Shown here: in pieces, positions 50,670 through 60,499 of the stretch
Numbering within the stretch: position 1 is the stretch's first letter
Layout of the letters: every line of letters begins with the position of its first letter
Source: Chitinophagaceae bacterium
GTDB taxonomy: Bacteria > Bacteroidota > Bacteroidia > Chitinophagales > Chitinophagaceae
DNA length: 64,000 nt
Direction: 5' to 3'
Assembly: GCA_947446645.1 (NCBI GenBank)
Contig: CANFHA010000014.1
Location: forward strand, 62,001-126,000
The notes under the pieces: generated by a model
The model's input: the letters and a program-made list of their open reading frames with translations, nothing else
Told to the model about the DNA's origin: nothing
The model's database searches: none
Translations under genes and position numbers: made by a program

Positions 50670-53600
50670 TTACTTCTCAACAACAAAACTTATCACTTTA
50701 CGCTTAGCCCCGTTGCCTACGTTCAGCATATACAATCCATTAGATAAGTTTTCGGGAAGCACGAGCTGCTCATTTATAACGCCACCTGCAGCTATTGTAG
50801 TCGCAGTGTACACTACCTGGCCAACTGAATTTATGATCTCGTAATTTACCAAAGCATCAATAGCTGCGCCTGCTGTACCTTTTACAAAGAACATACCCCT
50901 GTTAGGATTTGGAAACAGACCGATGCTCATTGGTATTGATGGTACACTCACCCTCTCCCCTGTTGTGGATTCTGCAGCAGATATAGTTTCATCACTTACC
51001 AGTTCACCCGCGGTTATGTCGTCCGACTGAGTAGTGTTAACATCCGGTGCTGTACTGCCATTACCAGTACGACCGTGTGGTGTAGCGACGCTAACAGCTT
51101 TGCCCACTGTGGCACTGCAGCCGAAACTATTAGTAACCATATAGGTGATATATACGCTGCCGGATGTGGCTGCTGCACTCACTACGCCGGTGCCGCTGCC
51201 CACACTAATAATAGCCGCATTGCTGCTGGTCCACAGGCCCCCGCTTGTGGTATCAGACAGTGTTGCCGGAACGCTATACGTTACAACGGAAGCGCCCATA
51301 ATGGCTGCAACAGCTGGAAGCGCATTCACTGTTACTACTGACGTAGTGATACAGGTGTTAGCAAGTAAATAAGTGATCACTGAGGTACCGGCAAAAATTC
51401 CGGTTACCCTGCCTGAAGCAGATACCGTAGCTATACCGGTATTGCTGCTGGACCAGGATATTCCCGCTACCGCATCAGACAAAAATGTTCTGCTGCCTGC
51501 ACAAACACTAAGTGTTCCGCTTATAGGCGCGGGTGCCTGGTTTACTGTTATAGGTGCAGCCCTGAAGCAACCGGTACCTAAGGTGTAACTAACTATTGCA
51601 GAACCAGCAGATATACCATTGACAATGCCCGCATTATCTACCGATGCGTAAGCGTTTGCACTGCTCCAGCTACCACCGGCAGTAGCGCTGTTCAGTGCTA
51701 TTGTAGCTGCGGTACACACCTTTACAGGGCCGGTTATAGCGGCGGGATTGGGGTTTACCGTGATCATTACCGATGCCCTGCAGCCGGTAGCTACCATGGT
51801 ATAGTACACAGGAACCATACCGGCATTGGTAGCGCTCACTATGCCACCAGTACCTACTGTAGCAGTAGACGGAATACCACTGCTCCATACACCACCGGGG
51901 GTAATGTCTGAAAGTACTGTTGTTGCGCCCTGGCATACCGCGGCACTGCCCATAATGGCGGCAGGTGTGGGATACACCGTTACTATAGCTGTGGCAGGTA
52001 AGCCGGAAAGCGTATAGCTGAGCGTAGCAGTGCCAGCGGTTAAGCCAGTCACCACCCCGGTGGCAGATACGGTAGCCACACTCAGCGGACTGATGCTCCA
52101 GGTGCCACCTGCAACTGCGTTGAAGAACGGAGCAGTATTACCTGTACATAAATAGAAGTAATAACCGGTGATAGAACCGGGAGTGCCATTTACTGAATTT
52201 ACAGTAATTGTTTTTGTAGCCAGGGCGTTGCTGCATACACTTGTTATTGAGTAGCTGATGGTACTAGTGCCGGGCATTATACCTGTTACCACACCATTGC
52301 TGCCTATAGTTACATTACTGTTGCTTGAAGTCCACACACCACCCGCTACAGAATCAGATAGGTTAATTGCCGACCCCACATTTACAACTGACAACCCGGT
52401 GATGGCACCCACAGACACCGCATTCACGGTTACGGCCATTGAAGCCACCGCTGCGCCACAGCCGTTGGTAACGATATAAGATATTGTTGCCGTACCAGCG
52501 GCGATACCGGTAATATTCCCAAACGCGTCTATGGACACATCAGGTGTTGCGCTCCACGATCCGCCGACAGCCGCGTCGGTGAGGTGAACAGAAGTGCCCA
52601 CACATACTACCGGGTTGCCCGTTATTACACCTGCGTTGGCCAGCGGGTCTATGGTTGTAACTTCAGTAGCGCTCACCGTGCCACAGCTATTTGATAGAGA
52701 ATAGGAGATCATAGCTGTGCCCGCGGTTATGCCGGTCACATTTCCCAGCCCGTCAGTAGCCGCGTTTCCAGTGGCGCTCCATACACCACCTGGCACAGTA
52801 GCCGTGAAGAGAGCGGTTGTAGCCGCACACAGCCTCGCGGCTCCGCTTATAGTTCCGGGATCAGGAAGTGCATTCACTGTTACCATAAAACTCGTGTATG
52901 CCGTTCCGCAACTGTTGACTACGGTATATGAGATAGATGCCGTTCCTGCAGTCAGTCCGGTTATATTACCTGATCCGTCCACGGAAGCGCCTCCGGTTGC
53001 GCCCCATGCGCCGCCTGCCGATGCATCTGATAAAGATTGTGTGGCACCCACACAAATTGTGGCGCTTCCACTAATGGTGCCGGCATAAGGCTGTGGATTC
53101 ACGGTTAACGCATGTGTGGTTACAACCGTACCGCAACTGTTGGTTACCGCATAGGTAATGAGAGTTGTTCCGGCACTCATGCCAGTTATATTGCCGATGC
53201 TATCCACAGTTGCTACGCTTCCGTTCGTGGAGCTCCAAACGCCACCGCTGGCAGTATCTGATAATGCTGCGGTAGCTGCCACACAAATAGTATTTTGTCC
53301 TGTTATCGTGCCGGCTACTGCTGTCACGTCCACGGTGATTACCCTTGTTGTCTTACAGTTATTGGTGGCGGCATAAGAGATGGTAGTAGTGCCGCCTGCA
53401 CGGCCGGTAAGAACACCCGACGTACTGATAGATCCTATAGCAGGAGTAATGGAGTACCAGGTGCCGCCTCCCGTTGCCTCGGTAAGTATAATACTGGTAC
53501 CGGTACATACTGCAGCCGGGCCACCAATAGGAGCAGGGGTAGCATTTACGGTTAACACCTTTGTGGCCCTGCACCCGCTTACTGTATATGTAAAATAGAT

Positions 53601-54116
53601 CGGCACAACGCCGGGATTATTGGCTGTAACAATTCCCGTAGAACCCACGGTTGCAGTGGAAGGGATACCGCTGCTCCATACCCCGCCTGCTCCCGTGTCA
53701 GACAAGTTCATCTCAGAACTGAGGCATATGCTGCCGGGACCAGCAATGGGATCAGGGGTTGCGAAAACCGTCACGACTATAGATGCAGATGAACCGCCTA
53801 CGGTATAACTGAGGGTAGCTGTGCCTGCGCTAAGGCCTGTTACTACTCCGACCGACGACACACTCGCAACGCTTGCTGTGGCCGGACTAATGCTCCAAAC
53901 ACCTCCAGGCGCATCATCAAAAAATGGTGCGGTAGCACCCTTGCACATGTAAAAATAATAACCGGTAATGCCGGGCACGGGTGCCGCAAAAGCATTGCCG
54001 GTACCAAGTGTGAGCAATGTAAAAATTGTTGCGACAAATAGTGTCTTAGAAAGCATATTAAGCCGTAATGCACAAGTCTGTGGGTGCTTCTTTGTAGAAT
54101 TTTTCATAGACATCAT
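50670..54116 (-). CDS. large Ig-like (Big_2) repeat protein with T9SS sorting domain
   Basis: 1148 residues from the ATG at 54116. A long signal peptide (to GNAFA) is followed by about 13 tandem Ig-like modules of some 80 residues, each starting with a G-x-x-C strand and ending TVNP/TVNA. Most carry a Cys pair (for example TICVG and NSCGT). Typical lines are GGVWSSGIPSTATVG and GVVTGLSAGTATLSYTV. Modules 9-11 repeat modules 1-3 closely (PGSITGYYFYLC vs PGITGYYFYMC), a block duplication. After a linker the C-terminus is a type A sorting domain (SIGLFPNPNRGMFFVKG ... KRKVISFVVEK). Likely a T9SS-exported surface adhesin. Confidence 0.9.
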   Translation of the reverse strand: MMSMKNSTKKHPQTCALRLNMLSKTLFVATIFTLLTLGTGNAFAAPVPGITGYYFYMCKGATAPFFDDAPGGVWSISPATASVASVSSVGVVTGLSAGTATLSYTVGGSSASIVVTVFATPDPIAGPGSICLSSEMNLSDTGAGGVWSSGIPSTATVGSTGIVTANNPGVVPIYFTYTVSGCRATKVLTVNATPAPIGGPAAVCTGTSIILTEATGGGTWYSITPAIGSISTSGVLTGRAGGTTTISYAATNNCKTTRVITVDVTAVAGTITGQNTICVAATAALSDTASGGVWSSTNGSVATVDSIGNITGMSAGTTLITYAVTNSCGTVVTTHALTVNPQPYAGTISGSATICVGATQSLSDASAGGAWGATGGASVDGSGNITGLTAGTASISYTVVNSCGTAYTSFMVTVNALPDPGTISGAARLCAATTALFTATVPGGVWSATGNAATDGLGNVTGITAGTAMISYSLSNSCGTVSATEVTTIDPLANAGVITGNPVVCVGTSVHLTDAAVGGSWSATPDVSIDAFGNITGIAAGTATISYIVTNGCGAAVASMAVTVNAVSVGAITGLSVVNVGSAINLSDSVAGGVWTSSNSNVTIGSNGVVTGIMPGTSTISYSITSVCSNALATKTITVNSVNGTPGSITGYYFYLCTGNTAPFFNAVAGGTWSISPLSVATVSATGVVTGLTAGTATLSYTLSGLPATAIVTVYPTPAAIMGSAAVCQGATTVLSDITPGGVWSSGIPSTATVGTGGIVSATNAGMVPVYYTMVATGCRASVMITVNPNPAAITGPVKVCTAATIALNSATAGGSWSSANAYASVDNAGIVNGISAGSAIVSYTLGTGCFRAAPITVNQAPAPISGTLSVCAGSRTFLSDAVAGISWSSSNTGIATVSASGRVTGIFAGTSVITYLLANTCITTSVVTVNALPAVAAIMGASVVTYSVPATLSDTTSGGLWTSSNAAIISVGSGTGVVSAAATSGSVYITYMVTNSFGCSATVGKAVSVATPHGRTGNGSTAPDVNTTQSDDITAGELVSDETISAAESTTGERVSVPSIPMSIGLFPNPNRGMFFVKGTAGAAIDALVNYEIINSVGQVVYTATTIAAGGVINEQLVLPENLSNGLYMLNVGNGAKRKVISFVVEK

Positions 54117-54155
54117 TTTTAGGTTTTTATTTTTCCTAAATCCTATCAATAACAA

Positions 54156-54478
54156 ATTTATGTAGTTTTATTAACAAATCAATCACAATATTCTTGTTAA
54201 CAAAAAAATATTTCACAACGGCTTTATGCCTGTTCACCCCAAAATCGGTAAATGATTGACAACGAATGGACTATGATGAGAAGAACCGGATTTGCTTCAG
54301 TTTGTAATTTTTCTTTGGCCCCAGGTTATAGCACGTAGGGGGTGTATATATGCAACAATTATAAACGTAGTTGATAAAAAAATGCCCCGAAACCGACTAT
54401 CTATTCATAGAATATAGTACCCGATTCGGAGCATATTAACTTAGGCAGTAACTCAAAAGATAAAGTCGCCTGGAACAA
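54156..54478. other. intergenic region with a structured element
   Basis: No gene. It includes the long hairpin at 54382-54434 and an AT-rich stretch before the Ig-like protein gene. No promoter on the minus strand can be placed with confidence. Confidence 0.3.
54382..54434. repeat. long imperfect hairpin
   Basis: Outer arm ATGCCCCGAA / TTCGGAGCAT (9 of 10 paired) and inner arm ACTAT...ATAGT. It lies after the SDR gene on the minus strand. Possible terminator or processed RNA structure. Confidence 0.5.
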
Positions 54479-55291
54479 TCACTTCATCATCCCCAGCATT
54501 ACCCGATCAAACATTCGGTCAGACAGTAAGGCTTTAGCGAAAAGGATCACTTTGGCACCGCCGCCTGTAGCATAGCGTGTTTTAGGTCGGCTGGTGGTAA
54601 TTGCTTTTACTATAGTTTTTGCCACTACTATTGGCTTGGATCCCATCTTGTCTGCCTTCTCAAACATCTGCGCATGTTTACGCGTCAGCGCACCATAGGC
54701 CGTGTCGCCAGATGTTTTGAGCATATGCTCACGCGCTATACCAGCCCACTCTGTTATTATAGCTCCCGGCTCTATGATCACCACATCTATTCCAAATTCC
54801 TTCAGCTCCATACGCAGGCTGTCGCTCAGGCCCTCTACCGCATACTTGGTAGCATGGTACCAGGTGCCATGGGGCTCCCCCAGCTTGCCGCCTATAGACG
54901 AGATATTGATGATACGCCCTGAGCGCTGGCCGCGCATATGCGGCAGCACCAGCTGTGTGAGCCGCGCCATACCGAATATGTTTACTTCAAACTGGTAGCG
55001 AGCCTCGCTCATGGGCACATCTTCCAGCGCACCATAAGATCCATATCCAGCATTGTTTACCAGCACATCTATACGCCCTTCTGCCTGCAGTACCTGGTTT
55101 ACCCCGCTTACCATCGCTACCTCATCAGTTACATCCATTGCCAGCAGCTTCACGCCATCCTGTTTCAGAGCCTGCATTTTTTCTACCCTGCGGGCTGCAC
55201 CATAAACTATGTATCCCTGCTTAACCAGGAGTTTTGCTGTTTCCATGCCGATACCGGAAGATGCGCCGGTTACTAATGCTACTTTTTTCAT
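54479..55291 (-). CDS. SDR family NAD(P)-dependent oxidoreductase
   Basis: 270 residues, cytosolic. Classical short-chain dehydrogenase: TGASSGIGMETAKLLVKQG at the N-terminus, NNAGYGSYG, and the active-site Ser-Tyr-Lys (SSIGGK ... YHATKYAVEG). Substrate unknown. A TetR regulator lies 58 bp upstream on the same strand; the pair may be one unit under that regulator's operator at 55919. Length normal. Confidence 0.93.
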   Translation of the reverse strand: MKKVALVTGASSGIGMETAKLLVKQGYIVYGAARRVEKMQALKQDGVKLLAMDVTDEVAMVSGVNQVLQAEGRIDVLVNNAGYGSYGALEDVPMSEARYQFEVNIFGMARLTQLVLPHMRGQRSGRIINISSIGGKLGEPHGTWYHATKYAVEGLSDSLRMELKEFGIDVVIIEPGAIITEWAGIAREHMLKTSGDTAYGALTRKHAQMFEKADKMGSKPIVVAKTIVKAITTSRPKTRYATGGGAKVILFAKALLSDRMFDRVMLGMMK

Positions 55292-55349
55292 TTTATTGCG
55301 TTTAAGTTTATTTTGATTGACTACTCACTCTATAATTTAATTAAAAAAA

Positions 55350-55916
55350 TCAGGTCAGCATTGCCCACAGCATCTCAAAAGAATCGCTGATGACCTGGTG
55401 CTGCTTTGCTTTGGAGAAATTGGTGGACATAAAGTACTGATTGATACCATAGGCATGGCTGCTGATTATGGTAAACAAAAGCTCTACCGGCTGTGATTTT
55501 ATCACCCCCTCTTTTATGCCCATGCGCAGCATATCGTGAAATGGCTTAACAGATGCCTCTATCTCATCTGGCGCTATCTGCGACAGATAAGGCGAGTTCT
55601 TGAATTGCTCGGCAAACCGGTATTGCAGCTGATTGTCCTGCGCCCAGAACAGGGATGCAAGATACTGCTCCTTCACAGTTTCCTTAAAGGTGGCCTGCCC
55701 TTTTGCATTTTCAAATACATAGGCTGCCATCCTGTTCTTAATGTCTACATACAACGCTACTATCAGCTCATCCTTCGTTTTAAAGTAGTGAAACAACGTA
55801 CCATTAGCTACCCCAGCCTCTTTAGCTATAAGGCTGGTGGGCGTACCATGAAACCCATACTCTACAAAGAGTTTAAGGGCAGCATCCAATAGTAGTTGTT
55901 TTTTATCCTTCTGCAT
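55350..55916 (-). CDS. TetR/AcrR family transcriptional regulator
   Basis: 188 residues. HTH in TSLIAKEAGVANGTLFHYFK, then an all-helical ligand domain. Upstream of the SDR gene and starting 3 bp from the palindrome TGACTG-ACTAAA-CAGTCA, so it probably represses its own transcript. Effector unknown. Likely first gene of TetR-SDR. Full length. Confidence 0.92.
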   Translation of the reverse strand: MQKDKKQLLLDAALKLFVEYGFHGTPTSLIAKEAGVANGTLFHYFKTKDELIVALYVDIKNRMAAYVFENAKGQATFKETVKEQYLASLFWAQDNQLQYRFAEQFKNSPYLSQIAPDEIEASVKPFHDMLRMGIKEGVIKSQPVELLFTIISSHAYGINQYFMSTNFSKAKQHQVISDSFEMLWAMLT

Positions 55917-55918
55917 TA

Positions 55919-55936
55919 TGACTGACTAAACAGTCA
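55919..55936. promoter_or_regulatory. TetR operator (TGACTGACTAAACAGTCA)
   Basis: Perfect 6-bp arms TGACTG/CAGTCA (and overlapping CTGACT/AGTCAG), directly upstream of the TetR start codon. Typical size for a TetR site. Confidence 0.6.
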
Positions 55937-56114
55937 GCAAATTTAGAAGAGATTTTTGACATGACAAAATTTTTTAGAAAATGAGGCACCTCAACTCTTG
56001 CTATCAGCCACCCAACGATTTCTATTTTCATAGTGTCTATTAAGAGAAAGGTGCTATTTTAGCACCTGCCTGGTTTCTGGCCAGGGCTTAACCGCTACCT
56101 AAAAACCAACCTTA

Positions 56115-57065
56115 ATGAAGAAATTCGCATACATCCTGGCATTCGGAGCCGCCGGCCTTACTTTATTTTACTCCTGCTCAAAAAAATACGACAAGACTGG
56201 CAGCATCACAACGGGGCAGTATTTTTCCGCTGAGAACCTATTTGCCAGTCTTGCTGTTCACGCCAAAGTTGTAACTATTGATGCTCAGCGCGATACCAGT
56301 TTTTTCGGTAACAGCGGCACCCGATATTCCTTTTATGCTAATACCCTGATGACAGCAGGTGGTGCCCTCGTAACCGGAAAGGTTCAGCTACAGGTGGCCG
56401 AGTACCTGCAGAAGGGAGACATGCTTTTCTCCAAGATGCTTCCCGTAAGTAACGACGAGCCTTTGATATCGGGCGGAGAAATAAACGTATCTGCCAGCCA
56501 GGATGGGCAAAAGCTATTCATGCGCCCGGGCGCTACATTCGATGCAAATATGCCACAGCCTGGAGGGGCGCCTACAGGTATGCTGTTCTTTACCGCCCAG
56601 ACAGCCACGGATACCACGCAGACAAAAGCCAACTGGATCAACACTACCGATACCCTTTCAGAAGGAGCAATAGTCATTAATGGTGACACCCTAAAGATGA
56701 TTTCCGATAGCCTCACCATGTGCAATGCCGATCGTTTTATGACCTCGCCGAATTACCAGTCTTTTAGTGTTACTGTATCCGTAATAGGAGCTACGCTGCC
56801 CTCAGCAAATAAGGTATTCGGCTATACACTATATGACAATTTTAAAGGCGAGCAAATACTTGGTAGAATTGGCGGCTATGCAGATGGTGTGTTCACAGAA
56901 TCCCATGTGCCTGATATTCCCGTTCATTTCGGAATATTTGCGCTTATTGACGGATATTTTTATGGTGGCATAATTGGAGTTACGCCTGCTAACGGCTCCA
57001 ATTATGCTGTAACACTTGTGAAGATGGACCCAAATACTTTCAAGACGCAACTGAACGGTATGTAG
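56115..57065 (+). CDS. hypothetical lipoprotein
   Basis: 316 residues. Lipobox at the end of the signal (FAYILAFGAAGLTLFYSC). The mature protein is beta-rich with VKVQLQVAEYLQKGDMLFSK-like strands early on and a C-terminal VTPANGSNYAVTLVKMD region, as in many Bacteroidota lipoproteins of unknown role. No named domain. It lies divergently from the TetR gene, about 200 bp away. Confidence 0.65.
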   Translation: MKKFAYILAFGAAGLTLFYSCSKKYDKTGSITTGQYFSAENLFASLAVHAKVVTIDAQRDTSFFGNSGTRYSFYANTLMTAGGALVTGKVQLQVAEYLQKGDMLFSKMLPVSNDEPLISGGEINVSASQDGQKLFMRPGATFDANMPQPGGAPTGMLFFTAQTATDTTQTKANWINTTDTLSEGAIVINGDTLKMISDSLTMCNADRFMTSPNYQSFSVTVSVIGATLPSANKVFGYTLYDNFKGEQILGRIGGYADGVFTESHVPDIPVHFGIFALIDGYFYGGIIGVTPANGSNYAVTLVKMDPNTFKTQLNGM

Positions 57066-57193
57066 GCACTTAACAATACTCAAACATTAGAATGTATTAC
57101 CAGATAGAGTGGAAACAGGCGAGGTTGCCCTATGTCAAGGGTGGAAGCAACCTGACGCTGACCACGATGCCGATTGATACGCCTGTGTACTTT

Positions 57194-58021
57194 CTATTTC
57201 TCTACAAACAGATCGTCCAGCAGCTGGCTGTTGAAATGTTCATTCAGATCACCATTTACCTGGTTATAAAGAGCGCTGATAAGAATAGTATGCAGCGCAC
57301 TGCTTATGGTGATAATAAAAAGAATACCGGCAACCATTATCAGCACACCGGCAGTTTCGTTCACCAGGGCAGATATAGCCATGCCTCCCACAGCCACCAG
57401 CAGTATAGCACAAAAGGATATCAGGCCGAGGCTAAAGTTGGCAGTAATGCCCTCACCCCATTTCTGTTTCATGAGATTGGCAGAGCGTTTCAGTGCCTCA
57501 GCCGGGCCCACATTCTCATAGGCAAGTATAGGTATAACAAAGAAGGTGGCGGCACTCCATACTATCCCCACTATACCTACAATGATCTTACCGAGCCAGC
57601 CTACATTGTCCTGTATAAATCGCAGCGCAGTACCCACAGTGGCAGCAAAAACAGCCCATAGAAAAATATAGTGTATACGTCCGGCACTGAACCTGAGACC
57701 CTTTGCTACGCTCACTTCCTCACCATCGAAGTATAGTTTGGCGCAGTGCACCAGGCCCATATTAAAGAAGACAACAATGAAGTAGTTAACTATATAGAAG
57801 CAAAATAGAAACAAATAAATGGTGCCCGAGCTATACTTATCCGTGTCTACCTGCGCCCAGCCAAACGCACCATAAACAACAGAAAGGAAGGAGCCGATGA
57901 CGAGGAGCATTGACAACCCTGAGAGAACAGGAAAAATTATAAGTTCTTTATGTGCATTCAGCACTGCAAGGCTGTTCTTAGCTACCTGCCAGCCGTTAGT
58001 CATACGTGTACCCAGTCCCAT
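57194..58021 (-). CDS. DUF6159 family membrane protein
   Basis: 275 residues with six or seven membrane helices (IIFPVLSGLSMLLVIGSFLS, IYLFLFCFYIVNYFIVVF, FLWAVFAATVGTAL, IIVGIVGIVWSAATFFVIPI and two near the C-terminus). PILAYENVGPAEALKRSANL and a WG-containing loop are features of DUF6159. Role unknown. Convergent with the lipoprotein gene. Start at the ATG at 58021; the Met at residue 7 is an option. Confidence 0.8.
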   Translation of the reverse strand: MGLGTRMTNGWQVAKNSLAVLNAHKELIIFPVLSGLSMLLVIGSFLSVVYGAFGWAQVDTDKYSSGTIYLFLFCFYIVNYFIVVFFNMGLVHCAKLYFDGEEVSVAKGLRFSAGRIHYIFLWAVFAATVGTALRFIQDNVGWLGKIIVGIVGIVWSAATFFVIPILAYENVGPAEALKRSANLMKQKWGEGITANFSLGLISFCAILLVAVGGMAISALVNETAGVLIMVAGILFIITISSALHTILISALYNQVNGDLNEHFNSQLLDDLFVEK

Positions 58022-58160
58022 AAGGTTTATGTTTAGACAATAAATGTAAGAAAATAATCAATTTAGTAATAAGATGTTTGGAACAAAAACAAGAGAAAAA
58101 CACAATAGAAATGCAAGCAAAGGCGTAATAGAGAAATTAATCTTTTTTCTACCTTAAAAT

Positions 58161-58658
58161 ATGCTTCGCCTTCTCTATCTCAGCATTATCGCATTTTCCA
58201 CACTTTCTACTTGCTCCAGGCAATATTCATGCACCAACTATTATGACTATGTATTTGAGTTTCACACAGCGCCAGCTGCGGACTCTATAAGAGATACGAT
58301 GGCCACAGTAGTTGACTACTTAAAGAACGGTGCATTTTCTACGCCTGTAGATACCTTTGCGGCACTACCCTTCTTCTATGCCATCCAATCCTCGCAGTAT
58401 TCACTACCGAAAGGAGCAACAGATGAATTCCTTTACAAGTATGACCGGATAATAACTTTATACCCATCTGGCAGAACGTACAAAATGAGAAATGTGACTC
58501 ATAATGAACGCAGTGTAAAAGGCGCAGACAGCGATCCCGTTGGTTGCACAAACGATATCTTCTTTGTAGTAAATGATTCTCAATATCACGTGCCGGGTAT
58601 GCAGCAAAACGGATCCGGCAGATATGGCGGGGATGCTATAATGCCGATAAAGTATTAA
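58161..58658 (+). CDS. hypothetical lipoprotein-like exported protein
   Basis: 165 residues. Signal with lipobox-like end (MLRLLYLSIIAFSTLSTCSR). Mature part beta-rich with CTNYYDYVFEFHTAPAADSI early and a Gly-rich tail (QNGSGRYGGD). No domain recognised. Single gene between DUF6159 and pepE. Confidence 0.6.
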   Translation: MLRLLYLSIIAFSTLSTCSRQYSCTNYYDYVFEFHTAPAADSIRDTMATVVDYLKNGAFSTPVDTFAALPFFYAIQSSQYSLPKGATDEFLYKYDRIITLYPSGRTYKMRNVTHNERSVKGADSDPVGCTNDIFFVVNDSQYHVPGMQQNGSGRYGGDAIMPIKY

Positions 58659-58727
58659 AACGGCTGTTTCTTACATCGCCTCAACGTTTAGAATATTCCA
58701 CTACATTTATGCCATAAATTTCGCAAA

Positions 58728-59453
58728 GTGCAATATCCCATACTGCTTATTTCCAGCTCAGCCGTGCATGGCTATGGCTACCTGGAGTGCAACAAAGATG
58801 CTATACTGGAGCTGACCAGAGATATTAAAACACCAGTATTATTCGTGCCCTATGCCGCGGCCCGCAGCGAGTGGAACTCCTATACAGAAAAAGTAGCGGC
58901 CTTCTTTCGCAAGCTGGATATTGCGGTAACGGGAATACACACTGTGCCCCGCGAAAAAGTATGTACTGACTATGAGGTAATATTTGTAGGTGGCGGCAAT
59001 ACCTTCCGCCTGCTGCACACGCTACAGCAACAAGGGCTGGTGCAGGAGATACGGGATGCAGTGCTGGGTGGCAAACTAAAGTATATGGGCAGCAGCGCAG
59101 GTACTAACCTGGCCACACGCAGCATATGCACCACCAATGATATGCCGATAGTATACCCGGCACAGGGCTTTGACGGACTAAACCTTTTCACCTTCCAGAT
59201 AAACCCTCACTACCTGGATCCTGAACCGGAAAGCAGCCACAAAGGCGAAACACGCTACCAGCGCCTGGCCGAATTTCACCAGGAAAATGATACTACCGTT
59301 GTAGGTCTGCGTGAGGGCGCTTATATCAATATCAATACCGATTTTGCGGCCACCCGTGAGCTATACATAGGTGGTATAAACGGCGCCAGAATATTCATGA
59401 ACGGGAAGCCGCCATACGAGGCACCGGTGCACAAAAAATTTGTGCTGAAATAA
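58728..59453 (+). CDS. pepE: dipeptidase E (Asp-specific), S51 family
   Basis: 241 residues, cytosolic Ser peptidase of the class I glutamine-amidotransferase-like fold, cutting Asp-X dipeptides. Catalytic Ser in KYMGSSAGTNLATRS; N-terminal ISSSAVHGYGYLE and the VPYAAARSEWNSY line are typical; LGGKLKYMGSS. The C-terminal NPHYLDPEPESSHKGETRYQ region carries the family's His. Full length. The start is GTG, with no ATG nearby; it follows CATAAATTTCGCAAA without a clear purine-rich site. Confidence 0.93.
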   Translation: MQYPILLISSSAVHGYGYLECNKDAILELTRDIKTPVLFVPYAAARSEWNSYTEKVAAFFRKLDIAVTGIHTVPREKVCTDYEVIFVGGGNTFRLLHTLQQQGLVQEIRDAVLGGKLKYMGSSAGTNLATRSICTTNDMPIVYPAQGFDGLNLFTFQINPHYLDPEPESSHKGETRYQRLAEFHQENDTTVVGLREGAYININTDFAATRELYIGGINGARIFMNGKPPYEAPVHKKFVLK

Positions 59454-59690
59454 ATGGATAACCTATCTTTTTGAGCTGCTAAACCCGCGCGCAAAACAAT
59501 GATAATGATCTAAGCTCTTGATGTCAGCGATAGTGGTGCTCCGTGGGTTTGCAAGACAGGGATGCATAAAAAACGTGCCGGGGAATCAATATTTCTATTA
59601 CACACTTCTTTTGTTCACAGGTAGACATTTTAAATAGCAAATGGCAAAATCAAGGCTCAATAAATAATGTGGTTATCATACCTTTATTTT

Positions 59691-59966
59691 ATGATTACAA
59701 AACAATACGAACTGGCTATAGAACTGGAACGCGGCGGCGAATGGATATGTGATGTAACGGTACATGAAGAAGAAGGCATGCTGCGCTACGAAATAGAAGT
59801 GGACCCTCCTATATGGATAGATGGGAAAGAAGCAGAGCCATTTCCTATGGAAATGCGGTATAACGATGCCGGAGAATTGCTGTTCATTACCCAGCATCCG
59901 CTTACCGAAGATCTCACGGAACTGGAAGAAATACTGGCGCGCGAGATCATCAGCGAAGCAGTTTAG
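59691..59966 (+). CDS. hypothetical acidic protein
   Basis: 91 residues from the ATG at 59691 (MITKQYELAIELERGGEWIC). Glu/Asp-rich, two early strands then mixed, with WIDGKEAEPFPMEMRYND in the middle and a terminal acidic helix (DLTELEEILAREIISEA). No family. The track's start at 59667 adds a less likely hydrophobic lead. Confidence 0.6.
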   Translation: MITKQYELAIELERGGEWICDVTVHEEEGMLRYEIEVDPPIWIDGKEAEPFPMEMRYNDAGELLFITQHPLTEDLTELEEILAREIISEAV

Positions 59967-60071
59967 CAATTGAGATAATACCAGCTATTCAGGATGGATA
60001 GAGTCTGATTACCCTATCCGTTGCAGTCACGATAAACAACCTGTAATATGCCAGCAAACATTTTTTGGAAG

Positions 60072-60440
60072 TTACCACTTCTTAAAGATGACATAAACAG
60101 CAGCAATAATAAGGCAGAAACCAACGATGTGGTTCCACTCAAATCGCTGCTTAAATACAACCGCTGAGAAGATCATAAATATCACCAGTGTTATTGCTTC
60201 CTGCAGCGTTTTCAGCTGCACAAGGTTAAAGGGCCCACCGTTCTCGTTGAAGCCAATACGATTGGCGGGAACCTGGAAAACGTACTCAAAAAATGCCAGG
60301 CCCCAGCTAATCAGGATCACGGAAAACAAGCCAAGGTTTTGCCCCCAGCTCATTTCTTTGAATTTGAGATGTCCATACCAGGCACAGGTCATGAATGTGT
60401 TAGATATGAGCAGGAAAATGATTGTAGTGAAAGCTTTCAT
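60072..60440 (-). CDS. DMT family protein (DUF486)
   Basis: 122 residues, four membrane helices: TTIIFLLISNTFMTCAWYGH, NLGLFSVILISWGLAFFEYV, EAITLVIFMIFSAVVF and VGFCLIIAAVYVIFKKW. VFQVPANRIGFNENGGPFNL is diagnostic of DUF486, a member of the drug/metabolite transporter superfamily built as a half unit; probably works as a dimer. Substrate unknown. Monocistronic. Confidence 0.88.
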   Translation of the reverse strand: MKAFTTIIFLLISNTFMTCAWYGHLKFKEMSWGQNLGLFSVILISWGLAFFEYVFQVPANRIGFNENGGPFNLVQLKTLQEAITLVIFMIFSAVVFKQRFEWNHIVGFCLIIAAVYVIFKKW

Positions 60441-60499
60441 TTGTAAGAAGTTGTTTGATAAAAAATGAGTACTAATGTATAGGCGCTGGCATAGAATCG

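Noticed and set aside
52258-53598. Several plus-strand Pro/Val-rich ORFs inside the Ig-like repeat gene
   Set aside because: Regular reverse-frame products of a repetitive GC-rich gene; their repeat pattern just mirrors the modules.
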